DNA of 35,982 bases from an uncultured Clostridium sp. Lineage in GTDB: Bacteria; Bacillota_I; Bacilli_A; Acholeplasmatales; Anaeroplasmataceae. The stretch lies in contig CAMNGZ010000005.1 in NCBI GenBank assembly GCA_946538835.1, positions 1 to 35,982 of the forward strand, in the 5' to 3' direction. Shown here piece by piece: positions 11,001-16,055 of the stretch (positions are counted from its first letter, which is position 1; each line of letters opens with the position of its first letter). The position numbers and the translations under genes are program-made. The notes beneath the pieces were generated by a model. That model saw only the letters and a program-made list of their open reading frames with translations, was not told the DNA's origin and searched no databases.

Positions 11001-12171
11001 AAGGTAATGTTTCGGTTCTTGTATATGTAATACCATTTATATGAAGCTTAACTTCATATAAATATACATTTTCTCCTTTATTAACACTATACAAGATTGA
11101 ATCTTCTAAATTTTTAGAAATAACTTCATTATTACCATTTAAATCATATGATGTTAAGTCGTCATATACCAATTTAGAATCATTATTAATTTCTTTAATA
11201 GCATCTTTAATATTAATATTTGAAATATTAGAAACCTTATTTAATGATGATTCATAATATGATACTTCACCATTTTCAAATTTTATATTTGTATTCTTTA
11301 AAGGAAGTGTCTTAACTAATTCATTTGATTCATTATATAAATAAATTGAATTTAAGTCTGATAATGCAAGATTATCTAGATAAGAAACTTCTTTATATGT
11401 TCCTTCAATAGTTCTAGTATTTTCACCATTTACTAAATAAGTCTTGGCATCATCAAGTATAACAAGTTCTTTTTGAGAAACTAATTTAGCACTATTTGAC
11501 ACTTCAAATAAAGTTGTTATATTTTCAAAATCTGAAGCTTTTACTAAATTTGAGTTAGCAATTGTATAAATATTATTTTCAAAAACAACAGCTTGAGTTA
11601 AATCAATATTTACTGCAATAGTTTCCTCTTCAAAAGTATCAGATAACTTAATTAATGTTGTAGCATTTTCAACTAAATATAAATTATTTTTAAAATATAA
11701 AGAATTTAGAACAGCAGTCTCTGTTGTAACTTCTTTTACAATTTCTAAGTTTTTGTCAAGGATATAAGTTGTGTTTGCCTCACCACTTACGCTTAAAACC
11801 AAAAAATCATTTAAAACATTTACAAAATTTAATGTTAAATCTTTATCAAATGACTTAACTAATCCGTTATATTTTAAAGTCAAAGAGTCTTTAAAGGAAA
11901 CAAAAATATTATGATTTAAGTCTACATAATCATAGTTATTTTCATCAATTGTTTCTAGCTTATATTCAAGCTTTTCTTCAAATTCATCTCTACTTATTTC
12001 ATTTAGTTTTGATCTATCCAAATTAAGTGATGCGATAGCTTCATCAGATAGATTTGACGAAATTGAATAATAATTTGTTGAATCACTTTCACTTGCTAAA
12101 GTTTTAAATTCAGCAAAAAAGAATAATACCGCTATCAGTATTACTGTAATAATTTTTTTAAATTTTCTCAT
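2074..12171 (-). CDS. Giant secreted, membrane-anchored modular surface protein (probable adhesin)
   Basis: This 3365-residue protein has a signal peptide (basic start, hydrophobic core at about 8-26) and a C-terminal membrane helix at about 3335-3357 followed by a basic tail (RGKKND). No LPXTG sorting motif is present, so it should be held by the helix itself. Residues about 55-330 form short strands with repeated hydrophobic turns that look propeller-like. From about 400 on, it is a chain of roughly 60-70-residue beta-sandwich modules. Each ends with a version of 'iGny.l.v.G.n.Y...Y.F.i', typical of bacterial Ig-like or cadherin-like stalk modules. Between about 1440 and 3080, four module types recur as A-B-C-D blocks. 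Cysteine is scarce. A long rod-like adhesin or stalk is the natural reading. No ligand-binding or enzymatic domain is recognised. The ribosome site is AAAAAGG, 8 bases before the ATG. Confidence 0.85.
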   Translation of the reverse strand: MRKFKKIITVILIAVLFFFAEFKTLASESDSTNYYSISSNLSDEAIASLNLDRSKLNEISRDEFEEKLEYKLETIDENNYDYVDLNHNIFVSFKDSLTLKYNGLVKSFDKDLTLNFVNVLNDFLVLSVSGEANTTYILDKNLEIVKEVTTETAVLNSLYFKNNLYLVENATTLIKLSDTFEEETIAVNIDLTQAVVFENNIYTIANSNLVKASDFENITTLFEVSNSAKLVSQKELVILDDAKTYLVNGENTRTIEGTYKEVSYLDNLALSDLNSIYLYNESNELVKTLPLKNTNIKFENGEVSYYESSLNKVSNISNINIKDAIKEINNDSKLVYDDLTSYDLNGNNEVISKNLEDSILYSVNKGENVYLYEVKLHINGITYTRTETLPLVNNDIYLLGDIIDFEGSALLNGEEVTTGFSLTKKGLNTLVVTLDNGIVKTYNLNVFDIEGLVSGTQYETLDAPKITFESLSNLNVKLNGKEFASGETIDSFGDYTLEVYGLDDKLVTSYTFTINPTIYIDTTKVNVSDNIPVTYSKKIDGETVINKFNSVNKTQHTTLSWTGNAANAILNNHKIYSGFETYNPGNNSLTLFGESNYQVTINFYITPLCNLVDKKEYIGSVLPVVSGGKFKLNKEAYELGQEVKEAGDYKFEIYNESNELVKTIEFYVLPEELNVTETNQIFDHGVIPAVCGNYMTISNGTETAEYISGQTISKAGKYELNIYYKGYQNSKNLRNETFDSEKGTYKVTYNFEIKKGVNIKDGDEFFDSKIILFAGYETASLTYVYNDNVINVEDFKSGYRLDVIGKYQLLLDDETIDFIISPKLNVENAKAYIGNQSIFDYYTFNITDLSFELTSETGKDVSNLKTINGVEELKGLKLGSGTYQLKINARGGYEKIINYIIIDSKVINIAAVYFNGHSFEFNMYGVSVNLTFPLTDNNTNRITEIYKDNQEIKTVGKHYFTFTFNLNGLETTTESTNTVIYFYIKPVVTLNGTKTDSQSLVCLDNATITFKDGNGISYNDFDMDKNSKEFSQGVLYDEVGNHYITVHLDDLDYVITLVINTNVLVNESDATSTLLDYSNKYTYLNNVTFKTSNETALSTLDLDKETNYYLKNIDLVGNHSLFVRGSNKYIKELKFVVKEEVFFNSVKANSTLDTPSLSLDDYTYEIDLVKSVSIIMYGKASVSTNFNADSLETSVLVDEIGNYKLVVSGTNKYEATYMFRLKDNLKINGVSPEKTYNQKIVITCEKMNKLSLSENKLDSAETEIKSNSSFDIVGSYVVIVYGNNDYTNVYRFDIENEIDYTAGNNNQILTSGLKISDTISLTKKYMSNYKSIKLDDVNIETLPTLDTLGLYNLVLEDYFGNLTKYVITISSDVLFNDDTIKNEYTTSVKANTTKVNVLSSTLNGKEYVLNTKFNTLGKNTLVLIGNNLKETYTIFIKETNSGNPIYKTENEALANSVDSLSFDFGNELIYTLELNEDDANAKNITTYGMHKVVIKGIDYQNVYYFMINLIDNLDDTAYSLSYEVKSNALSTVINSSDNTLNNVGKYIVTFNGVGNKKISKNVVIQEEVLNATSSDMAITPVIKGKVANALLSYETQSKTVTSAYNGETIDQIGTYTLIINGENGYKNTYSFTLKSPIQDNMNNLDSKVEKKTNVSLSQYGNLSYVKYELDDKEIEIDNYELNEIGKHILKAYNKNGVIDSYEIIILEETTGSTLYLSKEKAKANSYTIDEVVAKFQDNLVYQVLVDGKTYNQKDLINTYGYHEIVVKGHDYESKPYYAYVELVDDLDNEYLLHASFKSNASSVLVDGINSDSLIDTIGNHKVTFKGFGEEITKNVLVRETISNFENGKIYTSSISPVVNGNGIEIELNGKSFNSGDKVNKIGSYTLKVSGKNYSNIYTFDLLGEIKNVNSTSDKAVTIEYDSDLVFDSLLLNGKNIELPFKVNTIGNNKLVSKDANGNITNYTIDILETINGAYDSKAKAIEYSVDKASVTCGDDLVYTLLLDGNSYTKNDSITVWGTHEITVVGANYKTTYYLHINLLKNVEDNDIYILNKEIETNAKETYVDLQESKIINKVGNHMVSLISFDGEEVDLNVVVKENVLVTDSNEEFIPLIYGNITGAKLNGEDYTVGTIVSLVGQYTLQIYGENDYVSSEYKFSLTSDINVLNNASDIVTISLTSNTLKFLDVSVNGTSVELPYQVNTVGNNKVVFTDVNLNEHVEEVLITETINKDSMPLFTTKASAFENKFSISSNIPTFNQDLLYDIYLDDVLYNNQVVEAFGYHKISIKGVDYQNDYYCFIEENVEYKFDNLNLLIFTKANGRLFVNENEVSLNEIVNTIGNNKCLLKSFDNESTYEFVITVDGSINNFKESFDSSVRLSLNGVAKDVLVNGESKELGLFDTVGDYEITVIGVNDYKKIYNFTINYLIEGISEEYQTKAVIKASGVEMFIDGIKYNSGDEYSVVGTHTLFVHGLENVKDDKYYTFTIFENVSGISNNGTYDSQRTIVVPDAKSLVINKGQADEFVISSGDTINKVGNFTLNVIGTNDYVSAPYNFVIEANVSDVASQKYNTQVSPKFINNSLEAKTYLNGEEYNYETIYKIGRYHFEIQGLGNYVKSYDFVIESSLLFNSDELKDSYNNIVTFKNSNDVILGDVLVNGNKTTTNFIDTIGNNIITLIGEGDYRENIKVTILETPSDTIYDSKSKAYLNSLDFNKVTFGDTLKYSLTLDDNPYFKNDLVNSFGLHKIVISGVDYNNTYYFDINLVTDLKNGASYKNKCEFESNARVIIDNNMSDLDTIGNHMVKFIGNSNEEVIYNIVVKEVVNNVSDSTSSITPLTSSKISRATLNGEDYDFSELNTKGKYELDIYGVNGYKSSYKFELRSDLLLDDQQIESISNKTASCVLSESSNLGYKEIYLNDSLVNLPLTINTIGNNIVKTIDYNNVVKTYLVNINETSQGTKLYDSLTDAKINSYKVNDKVVAIFNKDLDYKLYLDGNKYSNTLIDYYGYHKITISGVNYSHDYFVYIELDTNIFDNAKYNEQVRINANANIYVDGEEVNNNYLLNTVGNHSIKFEGLNASEVFDITVSEIVMGIENNAVYKNETLFINVPHAKLRLNGSDYISNTKISNVGNYTLEVFGTNSYYNKYVFRNDYLATFKDNDSFHQLHVTIPNATIYLDGALYDDSLVKTIGNHTVTIIGEAGYNEEIHFVITPDFVYENTLEKNHFNASFDILNSYESVEIDNVTYTNGNNYDIVGNHIIKITGLNGYVYTKNFTVDAYVPVENEGNYYNKIIIDNINADLTLDGVKINEDTVVKNGTHRLIIKGTNGYESDITFKYSNPNITYTIVYASVVALTGLIVVLFIIVKRGKKND
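2925..7850 (-). repeat. Higher-order A-B-C-D module repeat within the giant surface protein gene
   Basis: Six copies of module A, read on the minus strand, start near 7850, 7040, 6262, 5480, 4098 and 3320. The spacing is 778-810 bases (259-270 residues), except for 1382 bases between copies 4 and 5. Module A has a stretch like 'KA..nS', then 'L.Y.l.lDg..Y', then 'G.HkI.i.GvdY...YY..I.L'. Module B ends in 'iGNH.v.F.G' plus a 'vvv.E' strand. Module C carries 'LNGe.Y' and 'iG.YtL.i.G.N.Y'. Module D carries 'LP..vNTIGNN' and ends in 'ETi'. Copies have diverged clearly at both protein and DNA level, so the expansion is not recent. Confidence 0.8.
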
Positions 12172-12205
12172 ATACTATACCTTTTTAATTTTTAATTTTT
12201 TTCAT

Positions 12206-12234
12206 TAAATAAGAGTTTAATTGATACCAATCAA
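12206..12234 (-). promoter_or_regulatory. Possible promoter of the giant surface-protein gene
   Basis: TTGATT, a 17-base spacer and TATTTA lie 35-63 bases before the ATG. The -35 matches the consensus in four of six positions and the -10 in only three. A short palindrome (TTGAT-4-ATCAA) covers the -35. Weak call, based on spacing and on the absence of anything better after the upstream terminator. Confidence 0.3.
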
Positions 12235-12252
12235 AAAATCAAGAATATTATT

Positions 12253-12280
12253 AAAAAAAGTCCCCTAAAGGACTTTTTTA
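12253..12280. terminator. Bidirectional-looking terminator after the metal ATPase gene
   Basis: GTCC (12260-12263) pairs with GGAC (12270-12273). The stem is flanked by an A tract on one side and a T tract on the other, with loop CCTAAA. It lies 3 bases past the ATPase stop codon and separates the metal operon from the giant surface-protein gene. Confidence 0.85.
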
Positions 12281-12282
12281 GC

Positions 12283-14244
12283 TTAATATTTTTTAGAGTT
12301 TGCACGCATAGCATTTAAAATAGCAATAATCGCAACACCAACATCTCCGAATACAGATAACCACATATTTGCCACACCAAAGGCTGCAAGAATTAAAATT
12401 AATACTTTAATACATAATGCAAATATAATATTCTCGTATACAATTCTCATAGTCTTTCTAGCAACCTTTTTAGCTGTTACGATACTCTTTAAATCATCAT
12501 GCATCAAAACGATATCACTCGCTTCTATTGCTGCATCACTTCCGACACCACCCATTGAAATACCAATATCAGATTTCATAATTACAGGGGCGTCATTAAT
12601 TCCATCACCTACGAAACATAATAATTCATTTTCTTTTTTATCTTTTAATAAGTTATCTACTTCTTCAACTTTATTTTGTGGAAGCAAGTTTGATTTAAAT
12701 TCAGTCAAGCCAATCTCTTTTGCAACATTAGACGCAATCTTTTCATTATCTCCTGTCAACATAATTGTACGAGATCCAATAGAATTTAGATAAGCAACAG
12801 TATCTTTTGCATCTTCTTTAATTTCGTCTTCAATTAAAATATAACCAATATAATTACCATTATGAGCTACATAAACGATAGTGCCAGGGTCTATCACTTC
12901 TTTAGCATAAACATTAAACATTTGAAGTAACTTTAAGTTACCTGCCAAAATGGTATCTTTACCTTTTGTCGCCTTAATACCTTTACCTGCAATGTTTTCT
13001 AAGGAATATCCAAAATTTTCCACCTTATTAGCTTCTAAATATCTATTCTTAATAGAGATAGCAATAGGATGATTAGATGCTTCTTCGGCAATATATGCTA
13101 ATTTTAAAATATCTTCATTTGTTTCATTATAGATTTTTTTAATCGCAAAGTTTCCTTTAGTTAATGTACCTGTTTTGTCAAACACAAATACACTAGCCTT
13201 ATTGAAACGCTCTAAATGAATTGAGCCTTTAATTAAAACACCATTTCTACTTGCGCCACCAAGTCCTGAGAAAAAAGACATAGGTACACTAATCACAAGT
13301 GCACATGGACATGAAACAACAAGAAAAGATAAAGCTCTGTAAATCCAAGTGTGGAAAGTTAACCAGTTATTATCTTTAAATCCAATAAATAGTGGTGGAA
13401 TAACCGCAAGAAGAATTGCAAGTATTACCACAATAGGAGTGTAATATTTAGCAAATTTAGAGATAAAAGCTTCAGATTCTGACTTTTCATTACTAGCATT
13501 TTCAACTAAATCAAGAATTTTTGATACTGTTGACTGTCCAAACTCTTTCGTTGTCTTTACTAATATTGTCTTCGTTAAATTAACAGTACCACTTAATACA
13601 TTATCTCCTTCAATAACATCTTGTGGCAATGATTCACCAGTTAAAGCTTTTGTATCTAGAGTTGTATCACCACTAATAATTACTCCATCAAGTGGAATCT
13701 TTTCACCTGGCTTAATTTGAATGATATCACCAACTGCTACATCAGAAGGGTCTACCATCTCAAATGTTTCTCCTTTTTGCAAATTAGCATAATCAGGACG
13801 AATATCCATCAAATCTTTAATAGATTTTCTTGATTTACCTGCTGCATAACCTTGGAACCATTCTCCAACTTGATAAAATAATAATACTGCACAAGCTTCA
13901 TCAAATCCTTCAGGTTCTCCTGTAGAAATACCAGTGTAAATACCAAGTCCGAAAGCTCCTAGGGTCGCAATAGCCATTAAGAAGTTTTCGTCAAACACTT
14001 GACCATGCACAATATTAATAAAGCTCTTCTTTAATACATCATGTCCAATATATACATATATTAAAAAATATAATCCAAATGGTAATAAAAATCCAACCTT
14101 GTCATTATTAACAAGACTAGCTAACCCCTTAGGAAAGGTATTACCGAATCCATTCTTCAACACTAAATTTGTAATTAGAACAATTAAAAATAAGCATAAA
14201 GATATGATTATTCTCTTTAAATTTCTTTTCAACTTCTTACTCAT
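12283..14244 (-). CDS. Zinc/cadmium-exporting P1B-type ATPase without N-terminal metal-binding domain
   Basis: This 653-residue inner-membrane pump expels soft divalent metals at the cost of ATP. In order it shows: membrane helices from about residue 12; TGES of the actuator domain at 202-205; the metal-binding membrane motif C312-P-C314; the phosphorylation site D356-KTGT; the P1B-type HP dipeptide at 392-393; GDGINDAP at 547-553; and a last helix with GDVG (D634). The CPC-A-LVIS-P context plus the Asp in the last helix match the Zn/Cd/Pb group (CadA, ZntA) rather than the copper group. Unlike CadA and ZntA it has no N-terminal HMA domain; a separate HMA gene lies directly upstream. The start has an AAAGGAG site 6 bases before the ATG. 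A terminator follows the stop. The exact metal is inferred; zinc fits the regulator best. Confidence 0.93.
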   Translation of the reverse strand: MSKKLKRNLKRIIISLCLFLIVLITNLVLKNGFGNTFPKGLASLVNNDKVGFLLPFGLYFLIYVYIGHDVLKKSFINIVHGQVFDENFLMAIATLGAFGLGIYTGISTGEPEGFDEACAVLLFYQVGEWFQGYAAGKSRKSIKDLMDIRPDYANLQKGETFEMVDPSDVAVGDIIQIKPGEKIPLDGVIISGDTTLDTKALTGESLPQDVIEGDNVLSGTVNLTKTILVKTTKEFGQSTVSKILDLVENASNEKSESEAFISKFAKYYTPIVVILAILLAVIPPLFIGFKDNNWLTFHTWIYRALSFLVVSCPCALVISVPMSFFSGLGGASRNGVLIKGSIHLERFNKASVFVFDKTGTLTKGNFAIKKIYNETNEDILKLAYIAEEASNHPIAISIKNRYLEANKVENFGYSLENIAGKGIKATKGKDTILAGNLKLLQMFNVYAKEVIDPGTIVYVAHNGNYIGYILIEDEIKEDAKDTVAYLNSIGSRTIMLTGDNEKIASNVAKEIGLTEFKSNLLPQNKVEEVDNLLKDKKENELLCFVGDGINDAPVIMKSDIGISMGGVGSDAAIEASDIVLMHDDLKSIVTAKKVARKTMRIVYENIIFALCIKVLILILAAFGVANMWLSVFGDVGVAIIAILNAMRANSKKY

Positions 14245-14257
14245 ATATTTCTCCTTT

Positions 14258-14277
14258 AGTTGAACAAGTATTCAACT
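14258..14277. promoter_or_regulatory. Second candidate metal-repressor operator, just before the ATPase gene
   Basis: A perfect 7-bp inverted repeat (AGTTGAA, 6 bases, TTCAACT) lies 13 bases before the ATPase ATG and ends just upstream of its ribosome site. The core TGAACA-2-TATTCA resembles the 12-2-12 operators of SmtB/CzrA-type repressors. The outer AGTTGA / TCAACT arms are shared with the palindrome at the operon promoter. No good promoter was found beside it. Confidence 0.5.
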
Positions 14278-14284
14278 ATTTCTC

Positions 14285-14312
14285 AAAAATTAATAGCGCT
14301 ATGCGCTATCAA
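14285..14312 (-). terminator. Terminator-like hairpin between the HMA gene and the ATPase gene
   Basis: A 10-bp stem (14303-14312 with 14290-14299, one G-U pair) with a 3-base loop starts right after the HMA stop codon. On the minus strand it is followed by five T. It could lower ATPase expression relative to the two upstream genes, or act as a processing or stability element. Confidence 0.55.
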
Positions 14313-14519
14313 TTAATCATTTATTTCAAAATCAGGTTCAACCTTTTTAGCAGCCTTTAAAACTTTCTTTAAAACATCTTCAGATTCGCTATCAAGAATC
14401 ATTTTTTGAGTCATGTAATTGATTTTACAATCATTTACTCCATCAACTTTCTTAATAGCTTCTTCACATTTTAATGCACATGCTGCGCAATCAACTTCAA
14501 TATCATATGTTTTCTTCAT
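14313..14519 (-). CDS. Free-standing HMA-domain metal-binding protein
   Basis: This 68-residue protein is a single heavy-metal-associated domain with the beta-alpha-beta-beta-alpha-beta layout. Its metal loop reads D10-C11-A-A-C14. The Asp before the CxxC is typical of the N-terminal domains of Zn/Cd/Pb ATPases (as in ZntA) and differs from the MxCxxC of copper chaperones. A GGAG site lies 11 bases upstream of the ATG. It sits between the repressor gene (14 bases away) and the ATPase gene, which lacks this domain. It therefore probably acts in trans as the missing metal-binding domain, or as a cytosolic metal carrier to the pump. The family is clear; the trans role is inferred from the operon. 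Confidence 0.88.
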   Translation of the reverse strand: MKKTYDIEVDCAACALKCEEAIKKVDGVNDCKINYMTQKMILDSESEDVLKKVLKAAKKVEPDFEIND

Positions 14520-14533
14520 AAATAATTTCTCTC

Positions 14534-14851
14534 CTATTTATCTTCTCTTATATGTTCTAAGCCATACTTAAATATTGTAGAAATATGATCATCATCAAAT
14601 GAATAATATACTTCTTTACCATCTTTTCTAGCTTTAACCAACTTAGCATCACGTAATATTCTTAGCTGATGGCTTACTGCAGACTTTTGCATATTCACAC
14701 ATTCACAAATATCCGTAACATTAAGCTCATTCTCTTCTATTGTATATAAAATTTTACTTCTAGTTGGGTCACCTAACACCTTAAACAGATTAGATACTTC
14801 TTCTATTTCGTGTTCATTTGGCATTGATACCTTTATATCCTCTAAAGACAT
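14534..14851 (-). CDS. ArsR/SmtB-family zinc-responsive repressor
   Basis: This 105-residue winged-helix dimer binds operator DNA in the absence of metal and lets go when zinc is bound. The start of the fold is LFKVLGDPTRSKIL (about 22-35). The recognition helix is near QKSAVSHQLRIL (55-66), followed by a beta wing to about 84. The last helix carries D87-x-H89 and H100-x-x-E103, the same spacing and residues as the alpha-5 zinc site of SmtB (Asp, His, His, Glu). The alpha-3 cysteine of CadC and SmtB is replaced (ELNVTDI). An additional C49-x-C51 pair lies a few residues later. It is first gene of the operon, read from a consensus promoter overlapped by a perfect palindrome, so autoregulation is expected. 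The AAGGAG site fits the ATG. Confidence 0.92.
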   Translation of the reverse strand: MSLEDIKVSMPNEHEIEEVSNLFKVLGDPTRSKILYTIEENELNVTDICECVNMQKSAVSHQLRILRDAKLVKARKDGKEVYYSFDDDHISTIFKYGLEHIREDK

Positions 14852-14873
14852 ATTATCAACTCCTTACGTCCTT

Positions 14874-14902
14874 ATTATAGTCACAGTTGAATAGTTTGTC
14901 AA
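14874..14902 (-). promoter_or_regulatory. Consensus promoter of the zinc-export operon
   Basis: TTGACA (14897-14902) and TATAAT (14874-14879), both perfect, are separated by 17 bases. Transcription should start near 14867, giving a leader of about 16 bases that contains AAGGAG. The -35 and part of the spacer lie inside the operator palindrome. Confidence 0.9.
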
Positions 14903-14906
14903 CTGT
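14883..14906. promoter_or_regulatory. Operator palindrome of the zinc-export operon
   Basis: A perfect 8-bp inverted repeat (ACAGTTGA, 8-base spacer, TCAACTGT) covers the -35 and half of the spacer of the operon promoter. Size and position fit an ArsR/SmtB-family operator. The inner half-site sequence TTGAATAGT is related to that of the second palindrome at 14258-14277. Confidence 0.7.
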
Positions 14907-14922
14907 TTAACTGTATTATATT

Positions 14923-14944
14923 AAAAAAGCCCAGAAGGGCTTTT
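14923..14944 (-). terminator. Rho-independent terminator of asnA
   Basis: AAAAGCCC (14925-14932), loop AGAA and GGGCTTTT (14937-14944). On the minus strand six T follow the GC-rich core. It lies one base after the asnA stop codon. Confidence 0.9.
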
Positions 14945-14945
14945 G

Positions 14946-15950
14946 TTATAACAATTCAATATTATGTTCTTTTAAGGCTTTTATATCTTCCTCAGGCCAA
15001 ATAGAAGCTTGAACTTCACCGATATGAGCTTTCTTTAGCATATACATACAAAGTCTTGATTGTCCAATTCCACCGCCAATAGTAAGTGGTAAAACATCAT
15101 TTAAGATATCTTGGCAATATGGTGTATTAATCTTATCATAATCCTTATGTTCTTTTAATTGCTTAACTAATGACTTAGCATCTACTCTAATACCCATACT
15201 AGATAATTCAAACGCGATATCTAATACATCATAATATACTAGGATATCACCATTTAATTTCCAATCATCATAGTCAGGAGCTCTACCATCATGTGGCTTT
15301 CCTGATTTAAGCTTAGAGCCTATTTGCATCAAGAATACTGCCTTATGTAATTTAGTAATTTCATATTCTCTTTGACTAGGCTCAAGATTTGGATACATAT
15401 TTTCAAGTTCTTGGGTAGTAATAAAGAAAATATCTTTTGGCAAATCATGTTTAATACCATATTTCTTTTCAATCATTTGCGCTAATTGTCTAATAGTCAA
15501 ATAAATTTGTTTAACAGTCTTCTTTAAATATTTTCTAGTTCTATCCTTCTTTGTGATAATCTTTTCCCAATCCCATTGATCCACATAAGCAGAATGAATA
15601 GAGTCTAAATCTTCATCACGACGAATTGCGTTCATATTTGTATATAAACCGCAACCTTCTGAAAAACCATATTTATGTAGTGCATTACGCTTCCACTTAG
15701 CTAATGATTGAACAATTTCAACATCTTCTAAAATATTTTTAACATCAAAATTAACTCTACGTTCAACGCCATTTAAATTGTCGTTCAATCCTGTTGAAGG
15801 GAAGACAAAAAGTGGAGCACTGACACGAGTTAAATTTAATTTCTTGCATAATTTTCTTTCAAAATTATCTCTAGTATATTTGATAGCTTCTTCTGTTTCT
15901 AATACAGATAGCTTAGATTTATAATTTTCTGGTAATAATAAACGTTTCAT
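14946..15950 (-). CDS. asnA: Aspartate-ammonia ligase (asparagine synthetase A)
   Basis: This cytosolic enzyme makes asparagine from aspartate and ammonia, cleaving ATP to AMP. The 334 residues match the usual length of about 330. Family landmarks include the N-terminal TEEAIKYTRDNFERKL, the class-II-synthetase-like VSAPLFV stretch with GLNDNLNG, the VQSLAKWKRNAL helix, SAYVDQWDWEK near residues 120-130, GRAPDYDDW, and the closing GGGIGQSRLCMYMLKK. The fold is related to the catalytic core of aspartyl-tRNA synthetase. The start has AGGGTG upstream. It has its own promoter and terminator, so it is a single-gene unit. No glutaminase domain is present, so free ammonia is the nitrogen source. Confidence 0.97.
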   Translation of the reverse strand: MKRLLLPENYKSKLSVLETEEAIKYTRDNFERKLCKKLNLTRVSAPLFVFPSTGLNDNLNGVERRVNFDVKNILEDVEIVQSLAKWKRNALHKYGFSEGCGLYTNMNAIRRDEDLDSIHSAYVDQWDWEKIITKKDRTRKYLKKTVKQIYLTIRQLAQMIEKKYGIKHDLPKDIFFITTQELENMYPNLEPSQREYEITKLHKAVFLMQIGSKLKSGKPHDGRAPDYDDWKLNGDILVYYDVLDIAFELSSMGIRVDAKSLVKQLKEHKDYDKINTPYCQDILNDVLPLTIGGGIGQSRLCMYMLKKAHIGEVQASIWPEEDIKALKEHNIELL

Positions 15951-15972
15951 TTTTTCACCCTTTTTTTCCTAT

Positions 15973-15981
15973 ATTATATCA
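15973..15981 (-). promoter_or_regulatory. Extended -10 promoter of asnA
   Basis: The minus strand reads TGATATAAT, an extended -10, 23 bases before the asnA ATG. No recognisable -35 lies at 16-18 bases. The leader would be about 16 bases and start close to the AGGGTG ribosome site, which leaves no room for a T-box or other leader regulator. Confidence 0.55.
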
Positions 15982-16019
15982 TAAAAGAATATCAGCATAT
16001 ATAAATATTTAAAACCAAT

Positions 16020-16051
16020 ATAAATAAATAGAAGTGGGTCCCCACTTCTAT
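16020..16051 (-). terminator. Terminator of the sulfatase gene
   Basis: A perfect 10-bp stem (16028-16037 with 16042-16051) with 4-base loop GTCC starts 4 bases after the sulfatase stop codon. The tail on the minus strand is T-rich but broken by A (TTATTTATATT), so termination may be less sharp. Confidence 0.7.
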
Positions 16052-16055
16052 CATA

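Noticed and set aside
2074-12171. CRISPR-like or satellite repeats in the 10-kb gene
   Set aside because: Similar AT-rich words recur, but there are no identical short repeats with even spacers; one open frame runs through and the period is that of protein modules.
15951-16055. T-box or asparagine-responsive leader before asnA
   Set aside because: The promoter lies 23 bases from the ATG, so there is no room for a leader element; the hairpin at 16028-16051 belongs to the sulfatase gene end.
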